From PCC-7336 sp039817825 (GTDB lineage Bacteria; Cyanobacteriota; Cyanobacteriia; Thermostichales; PCC-7336), in assembly GCA_039817825.1 (NCBI GenBank), contig JBCBVA010000003.1, positions 1-64,000 on the forward strand: DNA of 64,000 bases. Reading direction: 5' to 3'. Below the pieces are notes generated by a model. The model did no database searches. It was not told where the DNA came from and saw only the letters and a program-made list of their open reading frames with translations. The position numbers and the translations under genes were made by a program. The stretch's first letter is position 1. The number at the start of each line of letters is the position of its first letter. Positions 63,928-64,000 of the stretch are shown here, one piece after another.

Positions 63928-64000
63928 ATGCCAGTCATCCGTACTCCCAAGCCCTGGGATCTTCCCGAGCGCCGGGCAACCTCAGAATCTGCATACCTGG
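63928..64000 (+). CDS. msrP: Probable methionine sulfoxide reductase MsrP, N-terminal fragment
   Basis: 24 codons before the window ends: PVIRTPKPWDLPERRATSES. The pattern of P-x-x-W-x-L/I-P-E-x-x-(A/V)-T-x-E-(S/A) is the typical start of the MsrP (YedY) catalytic subunit, upstream of its Tat signal. MsrP is a periplasmic Mo-enzyme repairing oxidised methionines. The call rests on the N-terminus only. Confidence 0.55.
   Translation, partial: MPVIRTPKPWDLPERRATSESAYL

Noticed and set aside
1..64000. CRISPR arrays, tRNA, rRNA, tmRNA, prophage or intact insertion sequence
   Set aside because: Reading both strands of the intergenic regions gave no regular spaced repeats, no tRNA T-loop context, and no transposase or integrase frame.

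Overview
The window is chromosomal DNA of a beta-cyanobacterium. The evidence is a complete beta-carboxysome set (ccmK2, ccmK1, ccmL, ccmM, ccmN, ccmO), the low-CO2 NDH-1 genes ndhF3-ndhD3-cupA, ndhN, a psaM-like photosystem I peptide, the alkane pair ADO-AAR, the clock-related genes ldpA and labA, ycf45, and many GCGATCGC (HIP1-type) octamers. The species cannot be named from this sequence. I found no rRNA, tRNA, CRISPR array, prophage or intact insertion sequence. The gene density and mix look like ordinary core genome, not a genomic island.

Layout. 0-9 kb: end of a gamma-glutamyltransferase gene, a CBS4-GGDEF diguanylate cyclase, a CPA2 antiporter with an RCK domain, a pentapeptide protein divergent from a small tyrosine phosphatase, a UbiD decarboxylase, and the minCDE operon. 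9-18 kb: a two-domain protein of unknown function, a BtuR-like protein with a ruined P-loop, dprA, tatA, a very short psaM-like gene, a secreted protein, allantoinase-type puuE and pyrC. 18-27.5 kb: a secreted cysteine-containing protein, cbiC-cbiET, a phosphoribulokinase paralogue, a 1.2 kb gene-poor stretch, a TPR membrane protein, ycf45, and the ndhN-ldpA pair. 28-40 kb: small zinc-ribbon and TerB-like genes, mtnN, gatB, ADO and AAR, an NDP-sugar pyrophosphorylase, a DUF2953-GerW pair resembling Bacillus ytfI-ytfJ, a lone DppC-type permease, metG and labA. 40-54 kb: ftsH, then the carboxysome cluster on the minus strand facing away from the NDH-1MS cluster on the plus strand. 54-64 kb: small conserved proteins, a YdcF-like protein, an FTR1 permease, pgk, a Tat-exported molybdoenzyme, an unknown membrane protein, a DUF4168 protein, a lytic transglycosylase, and the start of a probable msrP.

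The clearest functional unit is the CO2-concentrating block. The genes from ccmK2 to ccmO build and fill the carboxysome shell. NdhF3, NdhD3 and CupA make the inducible CO2-hydrating NDH-1 complex. The two sets share one 0.8 kb divergent intergenic region. CcmM keeps the three zinc histidines and the C194/C200 cysteine pair of the active carbonic anhydrase form. Other linked functions are division-site placement (minCDE), fatty-acid-derived alkanes (ADO-AAR), clock input and output (ldpA, labA), late cobalamin synthesis, and Tat export with Mo-cofactor enzymes.

The least explained structure is in the non-coding DNA. A roughly 90-bp element with terminal inverted repeats (GCAATCCGCT...AGCGGATTGC) occurs at least five times. 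A second element of about 103-125 bp with CTAG ends occurs at the labA stop codon and directly upstream of the ccmN start codon. A 41-base block occurs twice. Two heptamer arrays near the left end are inverted relative to each other. A possible small RNA ending in a clear terminator lies near 22.55 kb.
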